Shown here in pieces: positions 35,901 to 49,387 of a stretch of 64,000 nt of DNA. Position numbers and translations under genes: made by a program. Source of the stretch: Stenopsyche tienmushanensis (lineage: Eukaryota > Arthropoda > Insecta > Trichoptera > Stenopsychidae); assembly GCA_008973525.1 (NCBI GenBank), contig WACJ01000521.1:2470394-2534393 (forward strand). Reading direction: 5' to 3'. How positions within the stretch are numbered: position 1 is the stretch's first letter; each line of letters starts with the position of its first letter. The notes beneath the pieces are model-generated. The model did not search any database, had not been told where the DNA came from, and saw only the letters and a list, made by a program, of their open reading frames with translations.

Positions 35901-38900
35901 CCGATGGTGAAATGGCAGGAACTTATTCACACACCCAATATTTATAAGCCACATCTCCCCAATAGTCTAGTATTATAATAAAATTAAAGTATATTTTAAT
36001 AACAGTCTGTTGATTTTATTCTGTTGTAAATTAATTATAGGTACCCTCATAGCCGCTCGTTTCGTTGAGACAGATTGGTCACTATCGTTTATTGTACCGG
36101 GCGCCATCATAGCACTTGCTGGATTTATAGTGTTTTTATTTATGGTCGACGACCCTACTGACGTCGGTCTATCACCACCTGATCATCCTGTCGGTAGCAT
36201 CAATACAAACAGGGTAACTATTTACAAATAATTCATATACAATCATGTAATCTTCATTCTCTATATGCATATTTACTTGTGTAAACTGTTTTATTACCGC
36301 TTGTAATTTTATACGGTAATATCATATTTACAATTTATGACATATAATATACACGTTTAGATAAAACAGTGTTTTGTTAGTTTTTACTACAAACTAATTT
36401 ATAATAGTTCTTTTTAATACTATCTTAAAAGTCTTATTTTTTCTGTTTTATTAGATTTAATAGTAAAATCAATTGTATAATTATTTTGTTTGACTTTATC
36501 AAGTTCAAATTTTTTAACAGGTTTAATATGCTCACCTGAAAAGATAATAATTTTCTCTCTTTAAATGCTATATGTTGGAAACCACACTATCCATTAATAG
36601 ATTTGACATCACAAAATGGATTACATGAATAAAAACACTCTTAACGCAATGCATCACCTGCAGAATCCCCTTGAATAGCATACTAATTTTTCTACACATA
36701 TTTATATTATTAATATCATCAAATTATATAATCTAAACATATTAATGTAAAATGGTAACAGAACTACCTACATATCTATTTAGGAATTTAATTTTAGTTT
36801 ATTACTTTTAACTTATTTACATATATATACGAACACATTTTTGCATGCTATAACTCTTAAAAAGGATTGTTAGTTAAGTTTTTTGCATTAAATTGTATTT
36901 TTTTAACTCTTACAATTAGAAATTAACATTTGGTGCATAACATCTATTTTTTACATTCTCATTATAAATATTCCTTGTAGTTAATAAAATCTTCATTCTT
37001 CTATATTATGCAAAACATTCATGGAATAATATCACAATTATTAATTTAAAGTATTAATTTTTCATAATTAACTGTCTTACATTACATTTGATGACTGCTT
37101 TAGCTTGCATACAAGGAATTTAAATAATGGAATTGATATTAAAATATTATTTACTGCACAAAATTGGGAGGATTTTATCTATAATTTTATTGTTCGCTAA
37201 CACATATAGAAAGACTTGTATCGACGATTGGAGTCGGGTGCTGATCATTTATCTGATGAAAATGACCAATCAGAATCAGAAACCGAAGATGAAACATTAG
37301 TAGTTTTTGGAGATCAGGTACTTTTAACAATTTTGAAACGTTTTAAATCTTCAATATAAGGACCGTCGAAAATATCCTGTGTTTTTTCACTCTAAATAAT
37401 CAAAGTATTGTTAAAAAAACCTACAATTTTGATAAAATAATATAGTATTATTAATTTTGTATTTTCTTTTCATACAAAATATGCAAACTTTTTATACATT
37501 AACCACAACATTGATTTTAATCTAATTTATAAAATCACAAATTTTTGGATGTCATGTTTAATAAAAAGCTTTTCATTCATTTTTATTCAAAAATGTCATT
37601 TTTTTAAAGACAATATTACTTAGAAATAATATCACGATAATGTAGGAAAATATCTTGAAAAATCCCAGGAATTCTTGACACTGTTATATGAAAGATTGGT
37701 TACTCAAATCAAAATATATTTTTACAAAAAGAAAATATTATATATGTTGATAATATCTTCAACCCTGCTCTTGATATGGTGATTGGAACATTATTAAATG
37801 CATGAAAAATCAAACTCTAACTAACGTCTTTAATAAAATTAACAATAACATAACTGCTTGATGTGTGTTTACAACTTTAATATATACTGGAAAAAAGTTG
37901 CATTAAATGTATTTGTTTACTTTTTATAATGCTTAATTGTTACAATAATGTGTTCCTGTTTTTTTTTAATTCATTTCCATAGTACAATATCCAAGCAATC
38001 ATTCAAACAAAGACCATGGCAGAATTTAATAATAATGTTTAATAGTAATGATTTTTTTTTGTATATGAGTGTAAGCCTGTTTACATCAATATTTTTATGA
38101 TAAAATTATATTATTAACTTTCAAAAATATGAGCTTATTAGGAGCGAATTGTAGTAACAACCCCAATTTTTCATTTTATTTATAAAGCTACTGTCCATAC
38201 TGCATTGATTCATTTCTAGTTTCGGCCTTATTACAAAGGTAGTTCAAAAAGTACACGACTTGACAAAGAAAATACCCTGTTTATCAAGCACCAGCAGCTC
38301 AAAATATTCATCAAGCGCCAATTCCTCATGCCTCGTTCAATCGCAGTCTGTCATCTGCTGCAACCCCCTTCAAACAAAGGTTGGACTTATGGTGGCAGTG
38401 AACCTGCATTAGTAGTTCCTTTGAACTTAACATAACTTCTATCCTTTCTCCTCCAACCCACCTTCGGGTGCATATAGTCTGAAACTGGTCTTTCCACACT
38501 AAAGATCCGTGGAAGACACTCTCTGTGTAACTAGTCTAAGGAAACCCGGAATAGACCGCACAGCAGCGCCAGCGGTGAAAGGGTTGCATTATGAAAGACC
38601 CTCCATTCTCGTCAATCACTGTCTGTCAGCTGTCTATTCTTCTATCTCAAGTATGAAATGATAGACATCCTCACGGTGCTGTTTTTTTTTTCTATTGTGA
38701 GCAAAGGCAACACCCGTCTTGCGCAAAGCTTTCTCATGTCCAAATTTTTAGTCAATATGCGATGTACAGCACATTGAGTGGCCATACTATGTCTGCTAGC
38801 TTGTGCACTTTCAATCGACGGTCACTCAATACCATTTTGTGGATTTTCTTCACCATTTCTGGCATGGTCACCTCACTTGATCGACCACTGTGATATTCGT

Positions 38901-41900
38901 CTTGGCAGCTCGTATGACCTCATTTAAAATCTGCCACACAATAATTTAATATTGTAAACAAAGAAACAGACTCTCCCAGCGTAGAATCTAGCTCGGCTTT
39001 GATATTGCTTTTGCTTTGATTGGACTGAGACCTTTCAAATAAAAGTATTATATCTACTGTAAGTATTGTACTAAAAATCATAGCGTTTTTAAAATTGAAA
39101 GTTAAGCTTTATAAAGTAGGTACTTTCTTTCTATAAGTTAGGTCATTTCTTGGACTACCCTTGTAATCATTCTACACTTATAAATTAATATCGGCACGAA
39201 ATGCTAACGTAATTTCAATCAATTTAATTTGACTAACTTTTCATTACCATTTGTATTTTTAAATCATCAAGAAATTATGCAGTGCATTAATATTCATTTT
39301 TCTATAGCAGTAAACATTTAATTCTAAATTCTATATCATAAAAGTCTGTGTTATTTTTATAACATGTGATTATCAAAATTTCAAACAAAAAATATATTAA
39401 AAACATAAAAAAACCCTTAATGTAAACATATTTTTCTAAAGTGAAGGCATCGGTTACCGTGTCCCGAAATAATTATTATCGTATTAAATAAGTCAATTTA
39501 TTCGATCGTCAACATAACTTTATACTTATTTGTACACATTTTTATAGGATCACAATGCATGCTTTAGAAGTCATCGAACATCATCATCAATCAACTGTGT
39601 AAGTCATCTTGGAATTAAAAATATTTACTATAATTATTCAATACAACATAATTGATTTATAATTATTGTTTGATAAATGCAAGTTTCGTTTGTCTTTCAT
39701 AATTGTATGGTTTTTTTATATACAGCTAATGCATCATTTAATTTGAATAATAAAATGCAAATAACAAGGCTGCTTAACATTCAATAAAATTACATGTACT
39801 TACATTTGCTTCACCTAATTAACAAAAATTCAAATTTATTTTAAATCTCTTTTAACTGTGATGAAACTAAACTCATAAAAAAATTAATTTATCTATTTTT
39901 TTTATATTACCATATTTAGAATAAAATTATGTTTTATTTTCTTTTTTAATATTCCGTTTTATTAAATGATTTGCAGATATTGAAGATGTTTTTTTTTTCT
40001 TTCGTGGTTTAAAGCAAGTCATCTTAATTTAATAAAATGAATAGTTTTGAATGTGTTTTTACAGGATGATGCTAGAAATTCAGTTGCAACAGAAAGCACG
40101 ACTCTTCTTGCAAATAATAATTCGGATTCTTCGAAAAAAGCTGTCGGTTTAATGGGGGCTTTGAAAATTCCTGGAGTAATAGAATTTTCATTATGTTTGT
40201 TCTTTGCAAAACTTGTTTCTTACACATTTTTATATTGGCTTCCTCTATATATAAAAAATTCAAGTAAGTGTTTATTTTTCTTAATATCTCTTTTTCTTAA
40301 TAGTAATGTATTATTCAAGCACCATTTCAAATATTTTTTTTTTATCAGCTTCATTGAGTCCGAAAGATTCTGCTGATTTATCAACTATGTTTGATGTTGG
40401 TGGTATTTTTGGGGCCATTCTGGCTGGAATAGTTTGTGATATGAGTGGAATGCCAGCAACAACTTGTGCAGTGATGCTATTTTGCGCTGCTCCAATGGTA
40501 CGTTTTAAATTTATATTAAATATACAAAAAAATATTATCGACCAATTTTTCCAAGCTCATGGAAGTGCTCCCACGCCCTCTAGGTGAGCATTCTTTATGA
40601 AATTTGGATGGCACGTGTACAATAAACGTCTTCATCGTTTGACATATAACTATCTAAAAATATTGCAACGTTTTTATTTAATGAAATAAAAAATTCCAAA
40701 AAATGTTGCTAAAAACGCACATTTTTCTTCGACACACACTTACTATTTTTTTTATTTTCCAATATTTATTCTTAATTATAGATCAATCTATACACAATAT
40801 TGTACAAAGTAAAAATATTGTATAATACAAAAATAACATTTTTTTTCCTCATTAATATTAATGAACATTAGTTCATAAAAAAAAAATTTATTGGAAGTGC
40901 TATTTTCACCGTGTCTGGATACAAACTGAGCTCAAACAGATATCTATCAAAATCAGCAAGGACTTATCAATACACCTAATATATATATATAAAATAAACA
41001 TTTATAAAATAGTATTTTTATATTAATTAATCATTTCAGATGATGGTTTACGAATGGTTTGGAACTCTCAATTTAGCTATGAATATGTTTCTCCTAGTTT
41101 GGGTGGGCTTATTAGTCAATGGTCCATATGCATTGATTACAACCGCCATCAGTGCGGAGCTTGGTATACTTTTTCTTCCATTATATAATATATAGTTGTA
41201 CATTTTTCTGTCATTATTCAAATTGTTGTATTTTAAAACGCATATAATATTTTAGGTACTCATAGTTCTCTTGAAGGAAATTCCAAAGCATTAGCAACAG
41301 TTACAGCCATCATTGATGGAACAGGAAGTATAGGTACGATTACTATTATTAGATATTAGCAATTTTTAACTATAACAATGTCCTTCCTTAATTCAATACA
41401 TTACATCCAATCAAATTATTTCGGAGGTAATGTATTAATAGATCATCATTAAATTATTTAAATGATGTTGACAAAACACGAATTTTACATTAAATATATT
41501 AATAGTATTATTTCGGACCAAAGACACATCTTTTACATAGAAAAATTAACTTCAAATTGGGGTGTGTCTTATGGTCTGAACATAACATTAAAATACAAAT
41601 ATGCATATTATATCAACGCTATAAAAGAGAAGTTTGTCAGAGTATAAATTCAAATGACATCAAATCAGTAACGATCAAATAACAAGGCACGTAAAATACA
41701 TGGACATATAAAGCAGAATTCAATCTCGTTAACATAAATTGGAAGGCACAAGCAAATGAGCAAAGTTCAAACAGTCTGACTTAATTCAAAATTCTAACAC
41801 TAATGGCCTCTTTGTCCTAACAACAATTACTTCAACTAGCTTTATACATGTTTTTATTATTAAATCAATCATTTTTCAACGAACTAATGCTTATATTGTA

Positions 41901-42244
41901 TGCATATAAATACTAGGAGCGGCTGTCGGACCACTGCTAGCCGCATTAGTTTATTCAAAAGGATGGTCGCAAGTTTTCTATATGCTGATCTGCTGTGATA
42001 TTTTAGCCTTAATATTACTTTTCAGGTATACATTTTTTAAATACAAATATATAATTTTCTTATTTTGAATACTAATTGTTTTTGGTTAACTTAAATTATT
42101 TTTATTGTCTATTGTCAGAGTCTGATGACAATCATCATATGTGGCTCACAAATAATCATATACGATAATCATTTGATATTTTTCAGACTTGTAACACAAG
42201 AGTTATCACGACGGAGACAACAACGAGATGGCCCAGTGGAATGA
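32996..42244 (+). CDS. SLC37-family sugar-phosphate/phosphate exchanger (MFS transporter), 14 coding exons
   Basis: Coding exons: 32,996-33,093; 33,575-33,753; 34,544-34,624; 34,851-34,984; 35,512-35,644; 36,041-36,213; 37,210-37,317; 39,548-39,598; 40,065-40,263; 40,349-40,497; 41,040-41,163; 41,256-41,333; 41,917-42,025; 42,187-42,244. Phases agree and the total is 1674 bases, 557 residues, near the usual 500-550. Diagnostic stretches are YHLSRKPISVVK in the first transmembrane region, LLGTLDSAFLFAYAAAMFVS, GKWFGKGKRGLIFGIWNSHT and FDVGGIFGAILAGIVCDMSG. The 12-helix MFS layout is split by an acidic hydrophilic loop (about residues 267-340). SLC37A1/A2 exchange glucose-6-phosphate and phosphate across the ER membrane. 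The closest human relative is probably A1/A2, by inference. The start fits the family; in-frame ATGs at 32,819 and 32,932 are alternatives. Confidence 0.92.
37318..38230. other. SLC37 intron sequence, nothing further recognised
   Basis: AT-rich intron following the acidic-loop exon. No repeats with clear ends were seen before the mariner remnant. Confidence 0.5.
38233..39168 (-). pseudogene. Mariner element remnant in SLC37 intron 7
   Basis: The ends ACAAAGGTAGTTCAAAAAGT (left) and the reverse complement of the right end, ACAAGGGTAGTCCAAGAAAT, are imperfect inverted repeats of mariner type. The minus strand reads in pieces MPEMVKKIHKMVLSDRRLKV and ILTKNLDMRKLCAR, from the transposase N-terminal DNA-binding region. 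Frame changes and stops occur between pieces. About 935 bp remain of an expected 1.2-1.3 kb, so it is internally deleted. It lies in the intron before the 51-base exon. Confidence 0.8.
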
Positions 42245-43800
42245 AATATGGAATCTAAACAAATGTATATATGTCTATTTGTGTGTGAAAAAAGCACACG
42301 CACAATAATGTACAGTTGCATTCATGTGTGCATGTACGTACATAAAAATTGGGTGTTAAATGAATTATGGAAATGTATTTAACCAGAGAAAAGTATTTTT
42401 GTAAATATAAATCTGCCTTTGAATAAGCTCACTTTGTGCAGGGACATCCGAAGCCAAATAATATGACCAATTACTAAAAAAAAAAAGTGAGTCCATTTTT
42501 TATGGTAGTTATTTTTCCAAAATATTGACGGAATTTGCAATACGGATAAAAATCTAAATCGGAAAAAGTTAACGTAAAATCTGTTCTTTTATATATTTTT
42601 AAATGATGACCCAAAATTATAGTTGAGTTATTGTAATTAGTAAAATGAAAGACAGACTGACAGAGTATTTTATGTATTATTAGACACTTATTTAAAATTC
42701 CTTATTTATTTATGATTTTCCAGTATTACATCAAAATAGAATTTTATTCTGGTTTATATATTTCGTCCATCATTTCCAATAGATATGTTATATCCAATAA
42801 ACACTTTAACGACTGGCGGTTTTCAGGCAAAATCGCAGTTTTTAGTGTAATCTACTAGAATAATTGTAACTTTTTTATTGTTTATAAATTTTTACGAAAC
42901 ATTCAAAAATTATTCACTATGAATGCATTTAAGTGATGATGAAAAGAAATATTAGTTATTGAAAATTAATTTAATCAATAAAATACATTAAAATAATTAT
43001 ATAAGGTTTATTATGCTTTTTATAAATAATAATATTTTAAAAAAAGATTGAGAATTATTGACAATATTTAACTTCATTTTATCTCAGGACTAATAACTAC
43101 AAACACATGAATTGCAAATCATTTTACAAAAGCAAATTCTAAAAAAATACACATAAAAAAATTGTGTTGATTTACTCGAAAAAATAACAATGTTTTAAAA
43201 ATTAAAAATGTCAATATATTTGAGCATGAATAAATTTTCCATTTATCTGTACTGCTACCGTCTTCCAAAATTTCAAACCATAAATAAAACATCTCGATTT
43301 ATTGACGAGCAAAGTCGGCCGTATCTGAGGATGCAATATGTGCATCCGTGGTCTGTAAAATGTTAACATGATACATCACAAATGAATGAATTCATATGGG
43401 ATAGTTTTTTACAGGAATAAAATATTTATTATAATTAACATCTTTTCAATGTTTTTGTTTTACCATTTTGACATCAAATATATTTAACTTAGACCAGTTA
43501 TGTTGGTTTAGGACTCAGCAAAATACCAAATGCTTGCCACTTCCTTAACTATAATAAATTATTGTCTGACTTTCTATGGCAAGTTTTTTTATAATTCCTC
43601 GTAACTAGCGTTTGATAAATAAACCTCATTTTAATTATCATTATTTTTATATAAAGTATTGTGCAATATATATAATGCAAACATTTATGAAAAGAAATCT
43701 TCATGCTTAACATATGCAATATATTATTATTACAAAATTAACTGATAAATCTTCTTTCTTTTCGTTTCCTCATAACTGAGGATCGTGACTATGATTATGT

Positions 43801-44150
43801 AGATTTTGTCCGTTTCCGAACCACGTCCATCCAGCCATCCTTGTCTTCCATCGTCCGCAAGGCTATAGTGAGGACTGAATTGGTTGCTTCCTTTACTCGG
43901 TCGCTCCATCTTCGTGGAGATCGTCCTCTTCTTCGCTTCCCTGACACACTGCCCACCATCATTAGTTTTTCTAATTTTTCTCCATCTCAGCGAGCAATGT
44001 GTCCGAAAAACTTTAGTATACGTCCCAGGGAGGCGGATGAGATTTTATTTTTAATTTTTAAATCTGTCAGGATGGACTGGTTGGTTATTTTGGCAGTCCA
44101 CGGAATCCTCGGCATGCGACGCAAACGCCACATTTCGAAGACATTAATTG
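43801..44150 (-). pseudogene. Non-LTR retrotransposon C-terminal remnant
   Basis: The minus strand reads MWRLRRMPRIPWTAKITNQS, then SASLGRILKFFGHIAR, a stop (TGA), and continues in frame with KRRRGRSPRRWSDRVKEATN. This is the typical C-terminal tail after the reverse transcriptase of RTE/CR1/Jockey-like LINEs, where a short cysteine- or arginine-rich segment follows GHI.RR. The single TGA and the absence of an upstream reverse transcriptase show it is a truncated dead copy. No matching copy was noticed in duplication unit B. Confidence 0.75.
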
Positions 44151-44390
44151 TTTCTATTTATTTTTTGCAGTATTTTATTTTTACAACTGTTTGCAAAGTT
44201 GAATAGACTTCCCACATTCAAGTTAACCCATTGCTGAATATAAGTAGCTGAAGTATCTTACACTTGGAACCCCTGACTGTTGGATTGAATTACTCTATTA
44301 AATATTGTTTCATTGATTTTAGAATTTCTAGAAGCATTATTTTTTCTTGTTTTTTGAGAAATAGCTGTTTTTTTAAATAAACGATATTAA

Positions 44391-45664
44391 CCCTTTCAGA
44401 CCCGACTTTTTTTCTTTGGAAAAAAATCTTGAAAAACATCTGTTATCTGGAACAATAAGCATGCCAGATTTTTTTTTCTGAGTACATTTTTCAGGAAAAT
44501 ACAGTGTGTACATTGCAATGTACAAGTGCAAAATAATTTTTAAATTGCCAAACTGGTTTATAAATACAATGTATTACAATTACAAAACTTGATTATATTA
44601 CAAAATTAAAAATATTACAAATATGTATTTTAATAGAAAAAAAACAAGTTTTTCAAATTAAATTATTATTTAAAAAAATCTAGTAAAACATAAGCGTATC
44701 TAGCATTTATGGCAGTATACACGCAAGCGTCATTTGTAATTTTGATGCTTATTATAACGAGTGACTTCCTAATTATTGTCAAAATGTGATATATGGTCCA
44801 CATCCTCATACTGCATTTCTTCCGCTGGACGCTTTTCTCCTCGCCACATAGTTTGTTGCGGGGAAGGAATATTTTGAAGCGCACTTGATCTTTCCCTGTT
44901 TTTCACCTTGATTGGTTTATCTCTTGCTATTAGACCATATGCCATCATGAGACAAAAATGTGGCAAATCAAGGATTTTTTTCAAGGATCAAGGATGTGTT
45001 TCACAGTCTTTTTTATATTCAAACCAGCTGTTCACTCGAGCTAAGTCAACAGCGTGAAATATCATTCTCAAAATCCATTTCCTGCATCTAATCAATAATT
45101 TCTTCATCCTTTTCAATTAAATTGAATACTAGATTTACGAGTTGATTGTCCTTTTTTCGTGTGTTTATCTGATAAAAGTGAAAATCTGATAAAAGGCAAT
45201 TGATGTATTCGAACAGCTGCTATCTGCTAGCTGCCCATTATCATTGCTTTTTAGTATCTGTAGTAAATGATAAGAAGAGAAGTAATTATCATAATATAGT
45301 TTGTATCCAGACAATGTAATTCCCGTAAAGCATTCATCCGAGGCATTGGAATATAATTCACAGGGGAATCTTGAATTTATCCTATAAAAAGAATCTTTTT
45401 TTATATGAAGTCATGTCAAAATAATGCAAAGTAATTGATTTTTTTACAATAAAAATAAAAAAATAATTATGACAGACTGGGATCTATGTGCTTGGCAGGC
45501 GACATCGTGGACAAATTGTCATATTTTAATTCTTGTACCTTTAATGATAGCATACATACATATATTAAATATACAAAAGGTCCCAAATACAATAATACGT
45601 AAACTAGCCCATAAAACACAGTTAAAATTACTGTACATTGCAATGTGCACAGGGACCGAAAGGG
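44391..45664 (-). mobile_element. PiggyBac-like element, decayed (copy in unit A)
   Basis: TTAA|CCCTTTCAGACCC at the left and GGGACCGAAAGGG|TTAA at the right give matching inverted ends and TTAA target duplications. A palindromic TACATTGCAATGTAC occurs just inside the left end and a variant just inside the right. Minus-strand fragments at 44,666-45,120 represent the C-terminal part of a piggyBac transposase, including the sequence near GEKRPAEEMQYEDVDHISH. The 1274-bp length and broken frames show loss of most of the transposase. Confidence 0.8.
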
Positions 45665-45669
45665 TTAAG

Positions 45670-48600
45670 CCATATTATATACAATGATCATTACAATGGT
45701 TCGGGTATTTTTACTGAAAATCTTCACATTAAATGAAAGTTTTATTTATTGCACATTTAATATTATCACTTTGATCAACATTATTACATATTGATTTTTA
45801 TAAAATGTGTTTGTTTATGTAAACGAGAGATGAAAAGGGAATCTTAATAAACTTGCCTGGATTTTATTCAGACCTTATCAGATTAGGATGTGAACAAAAT
45901 CGATTCTGTTAATAAGTAGCTTTCATTATAAATGCGATACTGAAATAATCAAATCGGCACAGATTGTCTGAAACAAGCTTCAATTTACCGTGTCAAGTGT
46001 TCACATTCGTCTAAGCAATGATAAAATGTTTATCGATAGTCCAAACTAAATATGGATTGAAATTAATCAAATCGAAGTATTTAAAATGAAAAATAGCACA
46101 AATACTGTTCTCAACAATATTTTATACGTAATGATAAATTATTCATGTCTGACAAACTGGATTAAGATAATTTATTATGAATGCTTTCTTAACAAATATG
46201 CACATATATACTACATAAATGTTCAAGTTCAAATATTCAAATATGGCTCGTGTAAGCATGGATTATTTTTATTTAAGGAATATTTCTATTTTTTTACAGT
46301 AATTGATTTACTTTAATATGTCAAAAATACGTATCCTAATTTAGAAACTTTAAATATGTACTTTTTTAAAGGATGTTTTTTATTAAATTATAAAACACTT
46401 TCTAAAATATCTGTTATATTATTAATATTACTGTTAATTATTTTCATAAATTTCAAAATGATTTTTAAACGTGTTTAATCTGAATAATGCAAGATGGAAC
46501 GTTTTTGCGTAATAATATAATTGCATTTGTATGATTATAGCTCTCATTATTGCCTAAAGCAAATTTTAAAACTGAGCATAATTTATATAATACACGAAAA
46601 CATTAACAATCGCAATGTTTTTTGAATCTGTGTATTTGATTTTTTTTATATTCAAGCCGTTGGCAAACACTTCTGCATTACGCAATCATTTTTCATACCA
46701 AAAATAATACACAATGCCGACATGTCCATCAAAGCATTAATATTAATTTCCATCATGTCCCTCTGAATATTATTTTTAATCTATTATACATTTAAAATGC
46801 TTAAAAAAATAATTTGAACTTAACTTTTAGTAATAAAATGATTAACATTTATATTTTTTAATACCCAAGTATATTACCTTCTTGCATTCATTCATTCCCA
46901 GCAGTCATTATTAGGTATTGTATTAAATTTAAATACATTATAAAAGAGTAATTGAATCACATATTCTTTTGAGTGTGGATTTAAATATATATATAAAATT
47001 AAAATATTAATTTTGAGAATATTTTAAAATCGTTTCAAAAATATTTGTAAATTTAAAATTTCTCAACGCGGAAAATATCTCTATTATTTTTATTTTAATC
47101 ATTTTTAAAGTGACGTTATTGATTATAAACATCTTCAATACTATGAAGTACAAAATTTAAATTTAATCTAAATTGGTGGCAAAATGCATAGTTTAGTCTT
47201 ACTTACAAAGTAAAAAATTCTTTACTCAGAAAATTTGATCTATTGTGATAATTTTCCGTTCTCGGACCTAGAATAATTTGATTAATTAATGCGATTGAGC
47301 TTAAAAATAATTTATTGTGGATTCATATAATATAAACTCCTATCTATGTTAAAAAAATACTTTTTCAACTCTGATTTTTAATACGTTTTAGATCTTATTT
47401 TAGTATTAATATTTGTCTTTTGTTCCTTGATGCTAAGCTTTATGTTTGTTTTGATCAATAAACTTAAGTTAAGTTATAATATTTTATATTTTTATCTTTG
47501 ATTTAATATATTTGGCCGATGCCATAAACTAGCCAGATATTTTTTATTAATTCCAGTTAACTCTTCTATTTAATTGCAATTTTAGGACAATCACTTTGAT
47601 ACATTCTCGTTTTTAAGTGGTATAAATATCTGTATCTGTAAATGTCTGTATTTAATTCGTAATACAATGAAACTCCGAAGCTAATTTTTTAAAATAAAAT
47701 AAAGGAATCTAAACTAGGAATAACTTTGTAAGTTTTCGATGACTTCGTTGGCTAGAACCACATTCAACAATTTGAAAGAATCGTCTATTCCTTTGATTAA
47801 TCGATCGATCCAACACTATTTTTAATCATTCTGATATTAAATTTGAGAAATTGTTATTGTAAAACTGTGCTTAGACTGTATTAAAATGAAACAGAACGGT
47901 AAAAATTACGCACAAATGATAAGAAAACATAGATTCCAAAAAACACTGTTTTTGTATTAAAACCTTGCACTGTTAATTACATTCGTATTATGTTTTAAAT
48001 TGTGTAAGTTGAACTTTTTTGTATTAACGTTTTATGTTTAAAATTGTCAGTATTCTATGTAAATTATATTAAAGTCTGACTTATATCTTCTTTTAACATA
48101 AACAATTTATTAATATAAACAATTCAGTGATGGAAGAAAATATTCCCAGTTGGTTTAATCTTTAAATAAACTTCAACGATGATAGAAAATGTAATGTTTT
48201 ATTTTAATAAAACCTTTTTATTTTAATCCTACTAAGGAAATGATTCTAGTAGTGTTTTGGAATTTATAATTTTAAAGGTGAGACAATTTAAATTGCAATT
48301 TATTTAAATTGGGATTTCCAAAGATCTAATATTATTTTATTTATCTCATATTATTATTTGATCTCATATACACGATCTCACAAACACAGCACACATCTGC
48401 TTCAATTTTTGCTTTTATGTTATAGGTCTTGAAGGCTTAAATTCCACAAAGATTCAGCAGTTTCCACATTTTATTGGGAATATCAAAAGATATCATGTTA
48501 TACAAAAGTGCTGCTATTTTTATCTTATTTAAAACAACAAAATTCTCTAAGAATTCAATGAGTTTGATGACAGAATGAAAAACTTTTTGATGTATTTGTT
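45670..48600. other. Intergenic segment present in unit A only
   Basis: About 3.3 kb between the piggyBac-like element and the block at 48,610 have no visible counterpart in unit B, where only about 200 bases separate the matching landmarks. AT-rich, with short frames only and no supported gene. Confidence 0.55.
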
Positions 48601-49387
48601 TGAATATTTGTCAAGCAAAAACTCCCTGATCACAACAGGGAACTACAATTTTATTAGAAAACTAGTAAGTCATCCTAATTAGGATGAAATATTTAATATC
48701 AAATTCATTTCTCAAAAATATATGCCAAATAAGTTGATAAATGTGATTTTTAAGAACATATCGCACAAATTTTGTAATACTTCAGTCTGTTTTATCGAGC
48801 TTGCACAATATGGTGAAATCCTAGTACAACAAGAGATAAGATTAAATCTGGTACAAGCAACGGATATGTTTCAATGTCAGACTTTCAGAAATTTTGTTTT
48901 ATCTCATATTAATTTATAGTTTTAATATTTGATACACGTATTCGATTATTTTCATTAAGTCTACCTTATTACTGATCATTTGTTCCATAAATTTATTTTA
49001 TCAATATATTAATAAAAGACAGATGTAACAAAATACAAAAACCAATATATCAAATTCTCAATTTACTCGGTAACAATTATTCAATTGTGGAAACTATATA
49101 ATAGGAAAAAATATTTAATCTTATTTTAATTATTACTACATAATATTTTATGACAGTTTCATATTTATCATCTTTCATTAGATTTCATAAATTTATAATA
49201 TTATGAGTCCTCTCGGCTTTTATTTATTGTACGGACCATTATACATATATATATCTGCGATTTGAAAATCACTGCTTATGATAAAATTTTATCAGCATAA
49301 AACTTCAAAATTATCTATTATTTCGGTACAATAATCCAGTGAATTCAGTAGAGAGCTCACGTTTATATCCGTTTTAAAAAAATAAAA

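Noticed and set aside
43841..44206. 121-codon plus-strand ORF
   Set aside because: It is the shadow of a minus-strand LINE C-terminal remnant with clear protein similarity.
45469..45687. 72-codon plus-strand ORF at the right end of the piggyBac-like element
   Set aside because: It spans the element terminus and the TTAA target site, so it cannot be an ancient gene, and no domain is seen.
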